NCBI GenBank assembly: GCA_002694465.1
Contig: NZMG01000030.1
Coordinates: 96,798 to 160,797 of the forward strand
Origin: Flavobacteriaceae bacterium
GTDB lineage: Bacteria; Bacteroidota; Bacteroidia; Flavobacteriales; Flavobacteriaceae
Length of the DNA: 64,000 nucleotides
Direction of reading: 5' to 3'
Below the pieces are notes generated by a model that saw only the letters and a list, made by a program, of their open reading frames with translations, was not told the DNA's origin and searched no databases. Numbering within the stretch: the first letter of the stretch is position 1; each line of letters opens with the position of its first letter. This document shows positions 61,733 to 64,000 of the stretch, piece after piece. The position numbers and the translations under genes are program-made.

Positions 61733-62644
61733 CTACCCGTTTATGGCTTCCACCTGTAAGGCTTGGTCATTCAGCATTTCCTTGAGCATCGTTTCAATCC
61801 CATTTTTAAGCGTAAAGGTAGAAGAGGGGCAGCCACTACAAGCACCTTGCAATACCACCCGAACGGTTTTTGAGTCTTCGTTATAAGATTCAAACGCAAT
61901 ATGACCGCCATCACTTGCAACGGCAGGCTGAACATATTCCTTTAAGATAGAAACTATTTCTTTTTCAAATGCAGTATGGTTTACATTTTCTGAAGTTACG
62001 GAAGAAGCTTCTTTTTGTTTTGAAGTATGATTCTGAAGGATTCCGTCAGAAAAAATGGTTTTTCCATCCTCTAGATATTTCTTCAAAAATTCACGTAATT
62101 CCATGGTAATTTCTTCCCAAGTAACAATATCATATTTAGTGATAGAAATATAATTTGAATGAATAAATACCTCTTTCACAAAAGGAAAGCTAAATAACTC
62201 CTTTGCAATGGGTGCAGATGCAGTATCGTCAATACTTTTAAACTCAAAAGTATCTTCAGTTAATGGCTTATTAGCAACAAATTTAATCACTGAAGGATTG
62301 GGTGTGCTTTCTGCATATACCGTAACAGGAATTTTTTTGGAATCTTCCGAAGAAAGAATAACGGGTTTTCCACTTTCCAAATAAGCCTGTATGGAAGCAC
62401 CCACTTCTTCTTGAACATCTACCCACTCTACAATACTGTACTTTTCAATGGCTATAAAATTTTGCGAAACATATACGGTTTTTACAAAAGGAAGATGGAA
62501 TAACTGCTGTACTAACGGACTGTTTTTTGCTTCATCAATATTTTTAAATTCAAAGCTCTCAGCCCCCGTGAGGAAAGCATTTGCAATAAATTTTACAATA
62601 TTTTCGTTCTTAGTAGGTTGAATAGCAATGTTAAAATCTTCCAT
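61733..62644 (-). CDS. NifU-like Fe-S scaffold protein with two Nfu N-domains
   Basis: From ATG 62644 it has 303 residues: two consecutive Nfu_N-like domains (~1-100 and ~105-195, each with a NP-S/N-I-V/VKFIAN-type start and FPFVKEVFI or LPFVKTVYV), a Ser/Glu linker, and a C-terminal NifU domain (~225-303) with the cluster ligands C269-S-G-C272. The doubled N-domain is a feature of some Bacteroidota Nfu proteins. It donates 4Fe-4S clusters to targets such as QueG or ActB, as an inference. An in-frame TTG at 62704 would extend it by 20 residues through the TATTTTTG promoter (62669-62662) and is rejected. Confidence 0.9.
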   Translation of the reverse strand: MEDFNIAIQPTKNENIVKFIANAFLTGAESFEFKNIDEAKNSPLVQQLFHLPFVKTVYVSQNFIAIEKYSIVEWVDVQEEVGASIQAYLESGKPVILSSEDSKKIPVTVYAESTPNPSVIKFVANKPLTEDTFEFKSIDDTASAPIAKELFSFPFVKEVFIHSNYISITKYDIVTWEEITMELREFLKKYLEDGKTIFSDGILQNHTSKQKEASSVTSENVNHTAFEKEIVSILKEYVQPAVASDGGHIAFESYNEDSKTVRVVLQGACSGCPSSTFTLKNGIETMLKEMLNDQALQVEAING

Positions 62645-62661
62645 TTTGTCGCATTTTTTTG

Positions 62662-62669
62662 CAAAAATA
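62662..62669 (-). promoter_or_regulatory. Promoter -7 element of the NifU-like gene
   Basis: TATTTTTG on the minus strand, 17 bases before the ATG at 62644. It is divergent from the element at 62693. Confidence 0.45.
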
Positions 62670-62692
62670 TGAAAGAAAACAACAGTATTCAA

Positions 62693-62700
62693 TATATTTG
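62693..62700 (+). promoter_or_regulatory. Promoter -7 element of the surface protein gene at 62719
   Basis: TATATTTG, an exact TAnnTTTG, 18 bases before the ATG. The leader would be about 10-13 bases. Confidence 0.5.
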
Positions 62701-62718
62701 GCAATTAACAACCTATTT

Positions 62719-64000
62719 ATGCTAAGACTTTTACTCCCCATCTTATTGCTATTATCATGGTTTGGGTATGGTCAATCAATAATTGTAAATGATCCAGCAG
62801 CTCCTGAATCTACTCTTTCGGCCGAGGCTCTTGTAAACCAAGTGTTAATTGGGGGTGATTGTGTTAGTGTTGAGTTTACTTATCTTCAAGAAAACCCAGA
62901 AGGTGTGGCTAATCCTGCTTTAAGAAGCTGGGGCTATTTTAATGCAAACGGAACCGGTTTTCCATTTGCAGAAGGAATAATACTTTCATCTGGATTTGCA
63001 AAAGAAGCAGAAGGTCCAAATAACACAAGTAGTCAATCAGGGAATGGTACAGATTGGGAAGGCGACGATGACTTAAAAGTATTATTAGATAACCAAAGCG
63101 GTGATAATGAACCAACAAATAATGCAACTGTATTTCAATTTTCATTTACACCTATTATCGCTAATATTTCTTTTGATTTCATTTTTGCTTCAGAAGAATA
63201 TGAAAATGAATTTGAGTGTGATTCTCAATTTAGAGACGGTTTTGCTTTCTTATTACGTGGGCCAGGGATTCCTAATAGCTCAGGAACTGCTTATGGGGGT
63301 ATTAACATTGCAGCAGTTCCAGGGTCTATCAATGTTCCTGTAAGTACTTTGTCTATTCATTCAAATACTTTTACATGTGGAACAGAAATATTTGGAGTTA
63401 ATTTTTTCCCAGAGTTTTATGTAAGTAACTGGGCTGGAAATAATATGAATGAAATTCAATTTGATGGGTACACAGAATCTTTAAGTGCACAAGCAACTCT
63501 TGTTCCCGGAGAAACCTATGAATTAAAAATGGTCATAGGGGATCGAGGAGATTCATCCTTTGATTCAGCCGTTTTTTTTAGAGCAGGAAGTTTTGACATT
63601 GGAAGTGTCGATTTAGGTGTAGACTTAACAGTAGATAATAATACTGCAAGATGTGAAGGGGAAACCTTTACCATCATTCCAGAATTAAGTGTTCCAGTAG
63701 GAACAACTTATGAATGGCAATATGAAGATCCCATAGGCTCTGGGGTATTTGTCCCTTTTGTTCCAGCCGAAACAGGCCCAACCCTAGATGTAACAACAAC
63801 AGGAAATTATAAAATTATTGTTGATTTTGCTGGGGTTTGTGAAAGTGAAGGTACACTCTTTGTTGAATTTGCACCACCATTTACCTATAATGATTCCCCC
63901 GCTCCCTTAATTTTATGCGACGACGACAATGATGGGTTTATGGAGTTTGATTTAAGTATGGCTGATGATGATTTAACGGGTGGTGATCCTGATTTGGTAG
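62719..64000 (+). CDS. Choice-of-anchor-L-like secreted surface protein (3' end outside window)
   Basis: Open from ATG 62719 to the window edge, 427 residues so far. After a signal peptide (MLRLLLPILLLLSWFGYGQ) comes the pattern ALVNQVLIGGDCVSVEFTYL, NGTGFPFAEGIILSSG and DFIFASEEYENEF, which is the choice-of-anchor-L region. Further on there are Ig-like segments (CEGETFTIIPELSVPVGTTY, TGNYKIIVDFAGVCESEG) and the Asp-rich motif LCDDDNDGFMEFDLS, typical of repeat modules in large secreted adhesins. Such proteins usually end in a type IX secretion signal, which would make this a SprA client, but the end is not in the window. Function: probable adhesin. Confidence 0.8.
   Translation, partial: MLRLLLPILLLLSWFGYGQSIIVNDPAAPESTLSAEALVNQVLIGGDCVSVEFTYLQENPEGVANPALRSWGYFNANGTGFPFAEGIILSSGFAKEAEGPNNTSSQSGNGTDWEGDDDLKVLLDNQSGDNEPTNNATVFQFSFTPIIANISFDFIFASEEYENEFECDSQFRDGFAFLLRGPGIPNSSGTAYGGINIAAVPGSINVPVSTLSIHSNTFTCGTEIFGVNFFPEFYVSNWAGNNMNEIQFDGYTESLSAQATLVPGETYELKMVIGDRGDSSFDSAVFFRAGSFDIGSVDLGVDLTVDNNTARCEGETFTIIPELSVPVGTTYEWQYEDPIGSGVFVPFVPAETGPTLDVTTTGNYKIIVDFAGVCESEGTLFVEFAPPFTYNDSPAPLILCDDDNDGFMEFDLSMADDDLTGGDPDLV

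Noticed and set aside
62645..62704. In-frame TTG start extending the NifU-like protein by 20 residues
   Set aside because: The extension runs through the TATTTTTG element at 62669-62662, and it lacks family similarity. The ATG at 62644 gives a standard N-terminus.
1..64000. CRISPR array, insertion sequence or prophage
   Set aside because: No regularly spaced direct repeats, transposase or integrase motifs, or phage structural gene cluster were seen. The tail-fibre-like genes are typical stand-alone Bacteroidota surface proteins.

Overview
The window is a contiguous, gene-dense stretch of a Flavobacteriaceae (Bacteroidota) chromosome, most likely from a marine or environmental gliding species. 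Evidence: AT-rich DNA; promoters of the Bacteroidota type (TAnnTTTG -7 element) in front of many genes; almost no Shine-Dalgarno sequences; secreted proteins ending their signal peptides in A-Q or G-Q; and the lineage-typical blocks ruvA-sprA-gcvH-vanZ-tonB-remB and actABCDEF-coxBA. I see no insertion sequence, prophage, CRISPR array, rRNA operon or other sign of recent transfer. Both window ends cut through genes for large secreted surface proteins.

Layout. 1-10.4 kb: a truncated tail-fibre-like surface protein, a Tat-exported glycosylasparaginase, a membrane metallophosphoesterase, a thioredoxin-like protein that has lost half of its CxxC, a second tail-fibre-like protein, a polysaccharide deacetylase coupled to a very large DUF2723 membrane protein, tRNA-Gln(TTG), and an unknown secreted protein. 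10.6-16.6 kb: a tandem-domain universal stress protein, the rimP-nusA-infB operon with a terminator-like hairpin in its leader, and a SPOR protein. 16.7-28.4 kb: the respiratory core, alternative complex III (actA-F) followed directly by cytochrome c oxidase subunits II and I. 28.4-34.3 kb: a MATE transporter, ruvB-queG, and a malic enzyme/phosphotransacetylase-type protein. 34.3-46.9 kb: ruvA, the giant type IX secretion translocon gene sprA, gcvH, a VanZ-like gene, two tonB paralogues and a remB-like gliding gene. 46.9-53.3 kb: a metallo-beta-lactamase-fold protein, then the second oxidase cluster: ctaB, two subunit III genes, subunit IV, a cysteine-less SCO-like protein, SCO, DUF420 and a tiny CxxC membrane protein. 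53.4-56.8 kb: tolC, an efflux adaptor and tsaB. 56.8-62.7 kb: three paralogous secreted proteins of unknown function, a YyaL/DUF255 lipoprotein, dodecin and a NifU-like Fe-S scaffold. 62.7 kb to the end: a truncated choice-of-anchor-L-like surface protein.

How it fits together: complex III and the oxidase are encoded back to back, and their assembly factors (heme O synthase, SCO copper chaperone, DUF420) lie about 20 kb away with the remaining oxidase subunits, so the window holds most of an aerobic respiratory supercomplex. SprA would be the outer-membrane exit for type IX cargo, and the cut-off surface protein at the right end is a plausible client. The two TonB proteins and RemB share one C-x11-C TonB-C-like domain.

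No clearly new multi-gene system is evident. The best leads are: the shared TonB-C-like domain fused to the N-terminus of the RemB-like barrel; the cysteine-free SCO homologue and the tiny CxxC protein in the oxidase assembly cluster; a helix-hairpin-helix-like tail on ActC; the triplet of unknown secreted paralogues; the rimP leader hairpin; and a set of non-ATG starts in the oxidase-assembly genes.
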